Assembly: GCA_028826165.1 (NCBI GenBank)
Contig: JAPDFW010000058.1
Span: forward strand, 186,001 to 250,000
DNA from: Anaeramoeba ignava
Lineage: Eukaryota; Metamonada; Anaeramoebidae
Reading direction: 5' to 3'
DNA length: 64,000 bases
Shown here: positions 13,201 to 24,600 of the stretch, in pieces
Numbering within the stretch: position 1 is the stretch's first letter
Layout of the letters: every line of letters starts with the position of its first letter
Made by a program: the position numbers and the translations under genes
The notes under the pieces: generated by a model
The model's database searches: none
What the model was told of the DNA's origin: nothing
Seen by the model: the letters and a program-made list of their open reading frames with translations, nothing else

Positions 13201-13563
13201 ATTTCTAAAAGTAAAACCATCAACAAGAAAAGTATTAGTTTTTTTTGGAGTGATAGTTAAACAAACAAGAGAATTTCCACCATCAATAATAGTATCTTGA
13301 TAACTTGAAGTTGAATACAAACGGAAACTATCTCTTTGAACTTGAAGAGTTTGACTAAGATAATAAACACCAGGAGCAACATAAATAGTAGGATTTTTAT
13401 CTGATTCAGCTAAAGCTCTTTCTATTGTTCTGCAAGGCTGATCTTGATGAGAACAATCATTTTTATGGTCATGTCCGTTAACTGCATCTGCATATGTTGT
13501 TGATGTTTTAACAATATCACTTAAAATTAATAAGAAAATTACGATCGAATATTTTAATCTCAT
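7226..13563 (-). CDS. Transmembrane FN3-repeat protein with cytoplasmic RasGAP domain
   Basis: Predicted single-pass surface receptor of about 1908 residues carrying a GTPase-activating domain for Ras-type proteins. Exons in gene order: 13563-13182, 12961-12383, 12139-7611 and 7462-7226; all phases match. Order of parts: signal peptide (MRLKYSIVIFLLILS); beta-helix-like segment (VDGFTFRNC, GGAIY, GGGFYC); Cys-rich GCC-type module (CPSCVPGTF, CYSCSPNTY); about twelve fibronectin III domains (residues about 325-1500, repeated W-x-P-x-x-x-GG/GSPI and Y-x-V/I patterns, many N-glycosylation sites); membrane span around 1505-1528 followed by YRKRKFK; RasGAP from about 1560. The RasGAP shows the arginine-finger segment GTLFRSNSFASKL (Arg about 1635), FLRFVCPAV and LVAKTLQNVAN. 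So the extracellular region could directly control Ras inactivation. Neighbours give no further clue. Confidence 0.88.
12140..12382 (-). repeat. ATATTTAATTT-repeat intron
   Basis: 243-bp intron of the FN3-RasGAP gene made of ATATTTA/ATTTAATTTA units. The flanking exons join as SSSG-SYQC, completing a Cys-rich module. Confidence 0.8.
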
Positions 13564-13812
13564 TTGCCAGTTTTTTTAAATTAATTTTAAATTAAGTTGC
13601 TTTTTTTTTTAATTAAAAGAAAAAAAGAAGTAAACAAAATGAAAAGTAAAGTAAACAAAAAAGAATTAAGAAAATAAAACGAAAAAGAAAAAAAAACAAA
13701 AAGATGGTAAAAAAAACGAAAAAAAAGAAGAAAAATGAAAAATAAAAAATGAATTCTTTTTTTTCTTTTTATTTTGATCAATAAAATAAAAACTAAAATT
13801 AAAAAATTTAAA
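13564..13812. other. Intergenic, A/T-run rich
   Basis: About 250 bp between the FN3-RasGAP start and the end of the actin-related gene. It holds purine-rich (plus strand) runs and no conserved coding sequence. Confidence 0.6.
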
Positions 13813-14976
13813 TTAAAATTTTTGATAAATAATTGAATCTCCAAATTCTTCATATTCTTTTTTATTTATAAACAAATCTTCATATTCTTTTAAAGAACCT
13901 AAAATAGAACCTCCAATCCAAGGTGAATATTTCCTTTCAGGCGTTGAAATAACTTCAGTTTCAAATTCATTTCCGAAATTATTAATTTCCTTTTGTAATC
14001 TCTCTGCAAAATTTGGAAACATTGTTGATCCTCCTGTTAAATAAACTTTTTTGAAAATTTCTTTTTTTGATTTTCCCCAATTTGTAAAAAAATTCTCTTT
14101 TTCCGTTTTTTTTTCCAATTCAAAAAATGCATCTTGAACTGATAAACTATCCAATCCAATTAAAGAGGGTTGAAAAAATATTTCTGGAACAAGAAAAACC
14201 TCTTCATATAAATCAATTTCTTGACCATCAGGAAATTCATAAATAATTTTTGCTTTTTTTTCATTTGAAAAATCTTTTGCAAAATCAAGAGAAACTGAAC
14301 AAAAATTTTTCATATCAGCTGCAATTTGTCTTTCTGCAAAAGATGTAAGGAAAAAGGATCGATTCGACAACAATTTCAAAAAATGTTCCGTTGCTTCTCT
14401 CCCTGAAATCTCCGATTCAACAAAAGCAAAAGGAGAATAACTTGTATTATTATAAATTGAAACATGAAAATTTTGTTCACCAATTTCAATTACAGTTCCT
14501 GATCTTTGTCCAAAACTCAAAAGACTTAATCTTCCTGAATCAACCAGTAAAAATTTTGGAACATGAAAAAATTCGAAGAAATATTCCAAAGTGATTTCTT
14601 TATTTTTTTTGCGATTCCAAGGTTTTTCAGTTAAAATCAATGGATGTTCTTCAATTTGGATTCTTAAATCATATTTAAAACTTGCTTCCCAAAAAATTTC
14701 CATATGTTCCCAATCAGTTATTATTCCTTTTTGAACTGGCAAAACTTTAGTTAATAATCCTCTACAAGATTCAAAAGCATCTCCACAACGATATAAATCT
14801 AATCGAGTCGTGTATGGATAATCTGTGCGAACAGGTCTTCCAAGAATTGTTGAAAACTCTGCGGTTGGTGAATCATCTCCTGCAAATCCTATTTTGGTTT
14901 TGGTTGTTCCGTTATCCATTACAATTACTTTTTTTGGTTCATTTTGAAAAATTTCATTTTCATTTGTTTTTTGCAT
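13813..14976 (-). CDS. Divergent actin-related protein
   Basis: Intronless, 387 residues, close to actin length. Actin-fold landmarks: phosphate-1 loop VIVMDNGTTKTKIGFAGDD, WDHMEIFWEASF-like segment (ITDWEHMEIFWE), TEKPW, second phosphate-loop region TVIEIGEQNFHVS, adenosine motif VYLTGGSTMFPNF, WIGGSILGSL, and C-terminus EYEEFGDSIIYQKF. Much is diverged from conventional actin (the usual DSGDGVTH is absent), so it is an actin-related protein of uncertain class, possibly an orphan ARP or a cytoplasmic/nuclear ARP. It starts after a T-tract promoter (14977-15010) and ends 53 bp from the next minus gene's upstream neighbour, typical of the compact run here. Confidence 0.85.
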   Translation of the reverse strand: MQKTNENEIFQNEPKKVIVMDNGTTKTKIGFAGDDSPTAEFSTILGRPVRTDYPYTTRLDLYRCGDAFESCRGLLTKVLPVQKGIITDWEHMEIFWEASFKYDLRIQIEEHPLILTEKPWNRKKNKEITLEYFFEFFHVPKFLLVDSGRLSLLSFGQRSGTVIEIGEQNFHVSIYNNTSYSPFAFVESEISGREATEHFLKLLSNRSFFLTSFAERQIAADMKNFCSVSLDFAKDFSNEKKAKIIYEFPDGQEIDLYEEVFLVPEIFFQPSLIGLDSLSVQDAFFELEKKTEKENFFTNWGKSKKEIFKKVYLTGGSTMFPNFAERLQKEINNFGNEFETEVISTPERKYSPWIGGSILGSLKEYEDLFINKKEYEEFGDSIIYQKF

Positions 14977-15028
14977 TTTAAAGAGAAAAAAATGAAAAAA
15001 AAATTTTATTATTTGTTTATTTAATTAT

Positions 15029-18000
15029 TTAATCCATTTTTCTTTTAAATCTATTTCTTGTCATTTTATTGGAATAATTTTGATAAGTGTTGGATTTTTC
15101 TGGTTTCTTTTCTGGAATTGAAACCAATCCAAAAGAGGAAATCAAACTTTTTTGATCTAAAGAAGAAATACTAAAAATATCTTTAAGTGTATGAGATGCA
15201 TAAGCTTTCAAATAAGAATGAAAAGCTTCAATAGCTGAATTTTTCAAATAGGAATTATTTTGAATCAAAAAAAGAAGTTGTTCTTGAATTTTGGAGATTT
15301 TCGAATCTGGAAATTCATATTCATTCAAAGGAACTTTTGCTTGTTTTAAATACTTGAGAAAACCAATTTCAGAAGGCATTAGAAAAAGAAGAGCTTTTCC
15401 TCTTTTACCTGCTCTTGCAGTTCTTCCTACTCTATGGATATATTCCTTTTAAAAAAATTTCAAAGTAACACGTGTAAATTAGGGAAAATTTTGGAATTTT
15501 TTTTAATTTTAATTTTATAAATGAATTTTAATTTTAATTTTATAAATGAATTTTAATTTTGATTTTAATTTTATAAATGAATTTTTTTACAGTTGGGTCA
15601 TTTGGAGGATCAAATTGTAAAATATAATCCACATCAGGAATATCCAAACCACGAGCTGCAATATCAGTGCACAACAAAGTTCCTTTCTCAGCATTACAAA
15701 ACTCAAAGAAAGTAGAGGTGCGTTTTTTCTGTTTCTGTCTTCCATGAAGAGACAAAACAGGAACATCAATATAATTCAAGAGATCAGAATGAAATTTAAC
15801 CGAGTTTACAGTTGAAAAGAAGACAATAATTTTCTTTGAGTGGTTGCGACTCAAGAAGCTAAAAAGAAGAAGAAAGCGTTTTTGAGGAGGACATATGATG
15901 TATCCTTGTTCAAGCTCTTCAACTGTTGCAATATCAGAAGTGTCATCCACTCCAATATAAAGTGGGTTTTCTTTAAGAGTAATTCTTGCCAAATCACGAA
16001 CATTTGTTGTTTGAGTTGCTGAGAAAAACATTGTTTGCCGATCTTTCGGCAAGATTTTGATGATTTCTTGCATGTCTTCTTCAAATCCTGATTGTAAAAT
16101 TCGATCAGCTTCATCGATAATTAAACATAATAAATTTTTGTAAATAAATCCTTGTGTTGTTTGAAGATGATCCAAAAGTCTTCCTGGTGTTGCGATTAAG
16201 AGATTTACTCCTCGAATAAGTTTTTGTGCTTCGACATATTTTTTGGCTCCTCCGATTACAACTCCATGTGTTTGAGTGTGATATTTCATTAGATCTCTTA
16301 CTACAGTATAAGTTTGTAAAGAGAGTTCTCTTGTTGGAGATATTATAATAACTCCTGTTCCTGATTTTTATTTTGAATAATTTAAATAAATATAATTTAA
16401 ATAATTTAATAAAAATAATTTAAATAAATATAATTTAAATAAATATAATTTAAATAATTTAAATAAAAATAATTTAAATAATTTAAATAAATATAATTTA
16501 AATAATTTAAATAAAAATAATTTAATAATTTAATAATTTAATAATTTAAATAAATATAATTTAAATAATTTAAATAAATATAATTTAAATAATTTAAATA
16601 AAAATAATTTAATAATTTAATAATTTAATAATTTAAATAAATATAATTTAAATAAATATAATTTAAATAATTTAAATAATTTAAATAAAAATAATTTAAA
16701 TAAATATAATTTAAATAAATATAATTTAAATAATTTAAATAAATATAATTTAAATAATTTAAATAAAAATAATTTAAATAAAAATAATTTAAATAAATAT
16801 AATTTAAATAAATATAATTTAAATAAATATAATTTAAATAATTTAAATAATTTAAATAATTTAAATAATTTAAATAAATATAATTTAAATAATTTAAATA
16901 AAAATAATTTAAATAAATATAATTTAATAATTTAATAATTTAATAATTTAAATAAATATAATTTAAATAAATATAATTTAAATAATTTAAATAAAAATAA
17001 TTTAAATAATTTAAATAAAATTTTATAAACCAACCATTTCTTGGTTTGAAATTTGATTCATATAATAATTGTATTGCTGGTATTAAAAATGCTAATGTTT
17101 TTCCACTTCCTGTTTTTGCAGCACCAAGAACATCTCTTCCAGATAATAATGGTGGAATACATTTTGCTTGTACTGGTCTTAATGTTGTAAATCCAATATC
17201 TACAATTGCATTTTTAGTTTTTTGACAAATTGGAAGATCCTCAAATTTATTAGAAGATTGAATAAATTTTTGATTTTGATTTTGATTTTGATTTTGATTT
17301 TGATTTTGATTTCCATTTCCATTTTCATTTTCATTTTCATTTTCATTTTCATTTTCATTTTCATTTTCATTTTGATTTTCATTTAAAACTTCAATCTGAA
17401 TTTGATTTTTATTTCTATTTGTATTTTGATTTTTATTTTGATTTCTGTTTTGATTTCTGTTTTGATTTCTGTTTTGATTTCTGTTTTGATTTGTATTTGT
17501 ATTTTTATTTTGATTTGTATTTGTATTTGTATTTGTATTTGTATTTGTATTTGTATTTATATTTTTATTTGTATTTGTATTTTTATTTGTATTTGTATTT
17601 TTATTTGTATTTTTATTTTTATTTGTATTTGTATTTGTATTTTTGTTTTTATTTTTATTTGTATTTTGATTTCTGTTTTGATTTGTATTTGTATTTTTAT
17701 TTTTATTTGTATTTGTATTTGTATTTGTATTTGTATTTATATTTTTATTTTTGTTTTGATTTTTATTTTATTTTTATTTGTATTTGTATTTGTATTTGTA
17801 TTTTGATTTGTATTTTTATTTTTATTTTGATTTTTATTTTTATTTGTATTTGTATTTGTATTTGTATTTGTATTTGTATTTGTATTTGTATTTGTGTTTT
17901 TATTTTTATTTGTATTTGTATTTGTATTTGTATTTGTATTTGTATTTGTATTTGTATTTGTATTTGTATTTGTATTTGTGTTTTTATTTTTATTTTGATT

Positions 18001-18096
18001 TTTATTTTTGTTTTTAACAGAAAATTCTTCCCATTTATTCTTATTAATTTTTCTTTTTTTTTCTGATTGATTTAAAATAGATTCCTCTTTAAACAT
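15029..18096 (-). CDS. DEAD-box RNA helicase, HAS1/DDX18 type
   Basis: Nucleolar-type ATP-dependent RNA helicase, known in this family for 60S/40S ribosome biogenesis. Exons in gene order: 18096-17035, 16360-15591 and 15445-15029. Motifs: AAKTGSGKT (I), SPTREL (Ia), [21 protein letters not shown] (II, the HAS1/DDX18 form), FFSATQT (III), [29 protein letters not shown] (VI, joined across intron 2). The first exon is a long Asn/Thr/Lys/Gln-rich tract before the helicase core. A one-base break of frame lies in this tract (T-run 17766-17769 on plus seems one base short): ATG at 18096 and the helicase core are in different frames. It may be a consensus error; otherwise the real start lies inside the repeat. 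Confidence 0.85.
16361..17034 (-). repeat. TAAATAATTTAAATAAATA-repeat intron
   Basis: 674-bp intron of the helicase gene consisting only of A and T in TAAATAATTT/TAAATATAATTT units. It lies between NFKPRNG and [12 protein letters not shown], joined through a split Gly codon. Confidence 0.85.
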
Positions 18097-18182
18097 TTTT
18101 TAAAATGAAAAAAAATGAAAAAAATGAAAAAAAAATTTTTTTATTTTCTTTTGTTTTAAAAATTAAAAATAAAAAAAAAAAG

Positions 18183-18485
18183 TTATTTGTTTGCAGTTTG
18201 TTTTTCAGCTAAAATTTTCATAATAAAATCAGCAGATTCAATATATTTTAAAACGCATCTATCAATACAAGAACGTTCACCAATTGAAAGTTTATCATTT
18301 GGATGTTTATTTCGAAGACATTTTTTTGAACATTGATTCATTAATCGGTTAAATTGATCAGTAAAAGATTGAAGAATTGCTAGTCTTGTTGCTACATCCT
18401 GTTTGTTTTGAGGTTGTTCTTGTGGTTTTGTTTGTTGTTGTACTTTATTTGCTGTTGAAAAATTTCTTGGAAATGGAGATTGCAT
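18183..18485 (-). CDS. Small Tim chaperone (Tim8/9/10/13 family)
   Basis: 100 residues, one exon. It has the twin CX3C signature of mitochondrial intermembrane-space Tim chaperones: CSKKC, then CIDRC followed by VLKYIESA. In this family the cysteines form two disulphides and hexamers escort hydrophobic precursors. The L-x3-E-x2-C-x-D-x-C-x2-KY spacing looks most like Tim9/Tim10, but I cannot assign the paralogue. I start at ATG 18485 because upstream codons are poly-Lys read from the T-tract promoter. It shows that the cell has a mitochondrion or a related organelle with small-Tim-dependent import. Confidence 0.85.
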   Translation of the reverse strand: MQSPFPRNFSTANKVQQQTKPQEQPQNKQDVATRLAILQSFTDQFNRLMNQCSKKCLRNKHPNDKLSIGERSCIDRCVLKYIESADFIMKILAEKQTANK

Positions 18486-18659
18486 TTGTTTTTTTTTTTT
18501 TGAAAATGAAAAAATGAAAAAATGAAAAAATGAAAAAATGAAAAAATGAAAATATTTAAAAATGAAAATAATATTTTTTTTTATTCCACTTTTTTTCCAA
18601 TTTACATGAAAGAAAGATTTCATGTCATGTTTTTAGGAAATTTATTAAATTTATTAAAT

Positions 18660-19224
18660 TTATTTTCTTTTTTTCTTTGTTTGATTTTGTAAAGAAGGAC
18701 GAATACAATCATTTACAATTTGTAATAAATGTGGTTGTTCTAAAGCAGCTCGACATCTTTCTTTATCATTAACTTGTTTATTGATATCATTTTCAGAATT
18801 ATGAGTTCCTTTTGTAATTAAAACATCAAATTTAAAACGAGAAGGTAAACTTCTTTCAAGTTTAGTTCTAATAGAAAGTCCTATTAATGTAGACATTGTA
18901 CAACCTGGAATTGTAGGTGTAAAATTTACTAATACATAATTATCTTTATTAAACACTTTAATTCCATCTAATGTTATAACATTTAATTCTTCTAATGATA
19001 ATGGATGTTCTGGATCAACTATATTTCTTAACATTTCTTTTAATTTATTTATTTAATTTATTTTATTTATTTTATTTTTTTAAAATTTTTCAATTCAATC
19101 TTTTTTATTTACCAAATATTTCAATTTCATCAATTTCATCTTCAATATTATCATCAAAATCAGATTCTTTTGGAATTCTTTGAATTTTTTGTGTTTCAAA
19201 AATAATTGGATTTGGATTTTGCAT
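18660..19224 (-). CDS. MIP18/CIAO2-like cytosolic Fe-S assembly factor
   Basis: 162 residues in two exons (19224-19113 and 19036-18660) joined as EIEIF-EMLRNIVDPEHP through a split Glu codon; the intron is 76 bp. The protein has the MIP18/DUF59 hallmarks: DPEHPLSLEELNV, PTIPGCTMSTLIG with its reactive Cys, and the C-terminal INKQVNDKERCRAALE. In other eukaryotes CIAO2 belongs to the CIA targeting complex that delivers Fe-S clusters to nuclear and cytosolic apoproteins. Length matches the family. It shares an 88-bp promoter with the divergent DCN1-like gene. Confidence 0.92.
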
Positions 19225-19312
19225 TTGAAAGAAAAAAATGAAAAAAAAAATTTTAAAAAAAAAAACGTTTTTTATTTTTTCATTTTTTTTTTCATTTTTT
19301 CATTATTTTTTT
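19225..19312. promoter_or_regulatory. 88-bp bidirectional promoter
   Basis: Complete gap between two divergent start codons (CIAO2-like on minus, DCN1-like on plus). Both halves carry the TTTTTTCATTTTTT-type tract, one per strand, around a central AAAACGTTTT core near 19265. The near mirror symmetry suggests back-to-back core promoters. Confidence 0.55.
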
Positions 19313-21484
19313 ATGAAAATTAGTTTCTATTTCATTTTATTTACAATTTTGTTTATAATTTATAAATTTTATTGGAGGAGAAAAAAACCTAAAATTAAAT
19401 TAACTCCATTACAAGAAAAAAATTTGAAAATTTTTGAATCAAAAATTCAAACAAAGTAAAACAAAAACAAAAACAAAAACAAAAAGAAAATGAAAAACAA
19501 AATTGAATTTTTCACCTTTTATTTTTAGACAAGAAACTTCAATAGTTTTTTTACAAAAAAATTTCTGGGATGTTCCATCTACGATATCAGATTATCAAAA
19601 TTTTATAAAAAGATCAAAAAATGATCAAAATTTATATTTTTTAAATCAACTTTCTCAATTTCAACAAGAAGATAAGAAAAATTTAGAAAGATTATTTAAT
19701 AAATATAAAGGTTGAATTTAAATATTAATTTAAATATTCAATATAAATATTAATTTAAATATTAATATAAATATTCAATTTAAATAATTTAAATATTCAA
19801 TTTAAATATTAATATAAATATTGAATTTAAATATTAATTTAAATATTAATATAAATATTGAATTTAAATATATTAATTTAAATATTAATTTAAATATTAA
19901 TTTAAATAATTTAAATATTCAATTTAAATATAAATATTAATTTAAATATTCAATTTAAATATTCAATTTAAATATATTCAATTTAAATATTCAATTTAAA
20001 TATTCAATATAAATATTATAAATAATAATTTAAATATCAATATAAATATAAAATAATAATTTAAAAATTAAATATTAATATAAATAATTTAAAATATTCA
20101 ATTTAAATAAATAAAAATTCAATTTAAATATATTAATTTAAAATTTAAATATTCAATTTAAATATTCAATTTAAATATTAATTTAAATATAAATATTCAA
20201 TATAAATATTCAATTAATTTTAAATATTCAATTTTAAATATTCAATTTAAAATATTCAATATTAAATATTCAATTTTTAAATATTCAATTTAAATATTCA
20301 ATTTTAAATATCGATATAAATAATAATATAAATATTAATATAAAATATTAAATTTTAAATATTCAAACTTTAAATATTATAAATATTAATATAAATATTA
20401 AAATTCAATATAAATATTCAATTTAAATAATATAAATATTAAATATTAATAATATATATATATTTTAAATATTAATTTATAAATTATTCGATATAAATAT
20501 AAATATTGAATTTAAATAATATAAATATTAATATAAATATTCAATTTAAATATTAATATAAATATTCAATTTAAATATTAATATAAATATTCAATTTAAA
20601 TATTCAATTTAAATATCGATATAAATAATATAAATAATAATTTAAATATTAATATAAATAATAATTTAAATATTCAATATAAATAATAATTTAAATAGAT
20701 TTAAAAACAAATTGTATTGAACTTGAAGGAACAAAGAATTATTTTCAAGATATTAAAGTTGATCCATTAGCTATACAAGCATTAATACTTGTTTACTATA
20801 TAGGAGCAAAAGAAATGTGTAAATTTACATATGAAGAATTTGTTGGAGGATGGCTTAGATTATCGTAAAAACAAAATTCAATCAAAATTCAAAAAAAAAA
20901 AAAAATTGATTTATGGATTTAGAATTTTTGTTTAATATTTATTTTAGTTGTTCTGATTTAAAATTAATGAAACAAGAAATATCTTCACTTTCAAAGAATC
21001 TTTCAAAAGAAGAAGAATTCGAAAATTTTTATGATTTCGTTTTTGATTTTGGAAAAAATAATCCAAATCAAAAATTTATGGGTAAAATTTTTTTTTTTAT
21101 AAAATTATAATTGATTTTTATTGTTTTATTTTGATTAAATTAGATCTTGATTGCGCAATTTATTTTTGGGATTTAATTTTAAAAAAGAAATTTTTTCTTT
21201 TGGAAGAATGGATCAATTTTCTTAAAGTAAAGCAAAAATAATTTTTTTTTTGTTCCACTTTTTTGATTAATTTTTTTGGTTAATTGAAAAAAAAATTTTT
21301 TTTTATTTTTTAAAAGAAACAACCTGAAAAAATTCAAATTAGAAAAGATACTTGGACTTTATTTTATGAATTTGTAACTACAATATCAACTGATTTCAAA
21401 AATTATGATGAATCTTCTTCTTGGCCAGTTTTATTTGATGAATTTGTTGCAGAAATGAAAGAAAAACAAAATGAAAAAAAATGA
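19313..21484 (+). CDS. DCN1-like cullin neddylation factor with N-terminal membrane anchor
   Basis: 291 residues in six exons: 19313-19455, 19529-19710, 20699-20864, 20948-21081, 21144-21226 and 21317-21484, all in phase. The C-terminal two thirds is a cullin-binding (PONY) domain: ERLFNKYKD, ELEGTKNYFQDIKVDP, EEFVGGWLRL, FYDFVFDFGKNNPNQK, AIYFWDLIL and the closing DESSSWPVLFDEFV. DCN1 proteins act as co-E3s that load NEDD8 onto cullins. There is no UBA domain; instead residues 3-20 are strongly hydrophobic (ISFYFILFTILFIIYKFY) followed by WRRKK, a probable signal anchor. Start chosen just after the T-tract; an in-frame ATG at 19238 would only add poly-Lys/Phe. Intron 2 is nearly 1 kb of AT repeat. 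Confidence 0.9.
19711..20698 (+). repeat. AT-only repeat intron of the DCN1-like gene
   Basis: 988-bp intron of TTTAAATATTAATATAAATATTCAA-like units, beginning GTTGAA and ending AAATAG. It separates the two halves of the Asp codon in KYKD. Confidence 0.85.
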
Positions 21485-21662
21485 AAAAAAAAATAAAAAA
21501 AAAGAAGAAAAAATAAAAAATGGAAAAATCATTTTTCTCATTTCTTTTCTTTTCTTTTTCTTTTTAATTAATTAAGTTTTTTTTTATTGTTTTTTTGATT
21601 GTTTTTTTTTTGTTTAATTTTATAAAATTCAAAATCGATTTTATACATTCAAAAAAAAAAAA

Positions 21663-24600
21663 ATGAAAGAAAAGTTTGTTATTTTTAATTTAATTTTAAT
21701 TTTAAATTGAATTTTTAATTGAATTTTAATTTAATTTTTAATTTAATTTTAATTGAATTTTTTTTGTGGAAATTATTCAAAAAAAAACAAAAAACAATTT
21801 AAAAAAAAAAATTCTTTTTGTTTAAAAAATGATCAATTAAATTTATAAACAAAATAAAAAATTTAAATAATCAAGTGATAAAGATGAAAATCAAGAATCA
21901 ACTTTATTTAGGCTTTCTCGTTCAAAATCAGAAGCAATTGGTAAATAAAAAAAAAGCAAAAACAAAAAAAAATTGAAAAAAAAAAATTTATTGATTTAAT
22001 TTATCAAAATTTTTCAAATAAATTTTTTTCTTTTGTTTTTTTTAATTTAGAATCTTTTTATGAAATTCCAGAAATTGATTCAAAACCAATTCCTCTTTCA
22101 AAATCAGAAATGAATTTTAAAAAAATTAAAACTACTTATTATCTTGGTTCTGATGGAACTGTTTTCGATCTTCATTATAATATTGTTAAAAATCAAGCTT
22201 TAAATGAAAGTAATTTTTATTTTTGTTTTCAATTTATTATTAAAAAATTTTTTTTCTTTCTTTCTTTCTTTCTTTCTTTCTTATTTAGTTTTTAATAAAT
22301 CTTTAGAATTTCCAAATGTTGAAGATTTTAATGATTATAATTCAGTACGTTTAACTTTTATCATTTTTAAGCTTAATTTTTAAATTTAATAAAGGAATTC
22401 AAATCAAAATTAAAATTCATTTATAAAATTAAAATTAATTTATAAAATCAAAATTAAAATTAAAATTAAAATTCATTTATAAAATCAAAACTAAAATTAT
22501 AATTAAAATTAAAATTAAATTTAATAAAGAAATTAAAATCAAAATTAAAATTAAATTTAATAAAGAAATTAAAATCAAAATTAAAATTAAAATTAAAATT
22601 AAAATTAAAATTAAAATCAAAATCAAAATTAAAATTAAAATTAAAATTAAAATTAAAATTCAAATTAAAATTAAAATTAAAATCAAAATCAAAATTAAAT
22701 TAAAATTCAAAATAATTTCCTTTTTTGAAATTTAGTTTGAAAATGCTTGTATTGAATGGATGAAATCTACACAAAAAATTGTTTCAAGATTTCATCTTCC
22801 TCAAATAGTAGGAAGATCATATTTTAAACCCCAAGAAAATATTCCAAAAAATGTAAAAAATTTAAAAATAAACAAAAATCAAAAATCAAAATTAAAAATC
22901 AATAAAAAAAAACACAATAAAAAGAAATTTATGATTCCAAATCATAAAGATAAAGATGAAACTGAAAGTGAAATGCCACTTGAATCAGAAAATACACACG
23001 AAACTGACACAAAATTTGAAAATGAAAATGGAAATGAAACTGGAAATGAAACTGAAAAAGAAATTGATTTAGAAATAAAAATTGAAGTTGAAATTGAAAA
23101 AGCTTTTTCAAATCAAAATCCTGACTTTTCATTTGAAGATGAAGAAAATTCTAAAGAACAAAAATTAAAATTATTAAGTATTTTTGAAGGAAGGTATCAA
23201 AATAATCATTTCAAATTATTCTAATCACAAATGAATCAAGATTTACAAATTCAAAAACAAAACAAACTTTATTTTTTCTTTTTGAAAATAATTGAAAAAA
23301 AAAAAAAGAAACAAAGAATTAATGGAAAAATTTGAAAAGGATGGAAAATTTTTATCACAAGAACCTTGGCATTCTCAACTTTTTCCTCAAGAACCTCATC
23401 TTCAAAGATATATTAAATTTGATCATTTTTCTAGAGCTTATAGAAGATGGGCCCAAATTGTTATTTCTTCTTTGAATCCTGTTCCACTTCATGCTATGGA
23501 TTTTGAATCACAAATTAAACTTCAAACCAATAAAGAAGTATGAATTTAAAATGAAATGAAAAAAAAAAATTTAATCCAAAAATTTGAAAAAACTTGAAAT
23601 GAAAAAAAATTTAATCCAAAAATTTCAAAAAAAAAAAAAAAAAAGAAAGCAAATTCAAAAAAAGAAGAAAGTCAATCTCAATTGAATGAAAATCAATCAA
23701 CAGTTCAACAACAAACTTGGAGATCTAAAATTTATCAAAGCTTTATTCCATATTCTTTAGATTCTTCTCCAGTATTTCTTATTTTATTTTTAATTTTTTC
23801 AAAAATAATTTTTTTAATTATAAAATTATAAAATTATAATCAAGAATTTATCTTTAAAAGTAAATCGAGGAAGAAATAATTCAAATGTTTGCACTTTTAC
23901 AACTTCATGGAAAGAACAAAGTCGTTGGATTAGAGTAAAAATTCAAAATCAAAATTAAAATTAAAATTAAAAATCAAAACCAAAATCAAAATCAAAATCA
24001 AAATCAAAATCAAAATTAAAATCAAAATCAAAATCAAAATTAAAATTCAAAATCAAAATTAAAATCAAAATCAAAATCAAAATTAAAATTAAAATTAAAA
24101 TTATAATCAAAATCAAAATTCAAAATCAAAATTAAAATTATATTTAAAATTAAAATCAAAATCAAAATTAAAATTAAAATTAAAATCAAAATCAAAATTA
24201 AAATCAAAATCAAAATCAAAATTAAAATTATATTTAAAATTAATTTGAATTAGTCAACAATTCAAGATTCTATGGTTCAAATTATGAAGAAAACAAAGAA
24301 AGAACAAACACTTACAAGACCTATTATTGGAAAATTACATGGAGTTTTAAGAGTAAATTTAGATTATCAACAAATATTTTAAATCTAAATATTTTAAATA
24401 ATTTTAAATATAAATATTTTAAATAATTTTAAATCAAAATATTTTTATAATTTTAAATCTAAATATTTTTATAATTTTAAATCTAAATATTTTAAATATT
24501 TTTAAATCAAAATATTTTTATAATTTTAAATATAAATATTTTTAAAATTTTAAATCTAAATATTTTAAATAATTTTAAATATAAATATTTTAAATAATTT

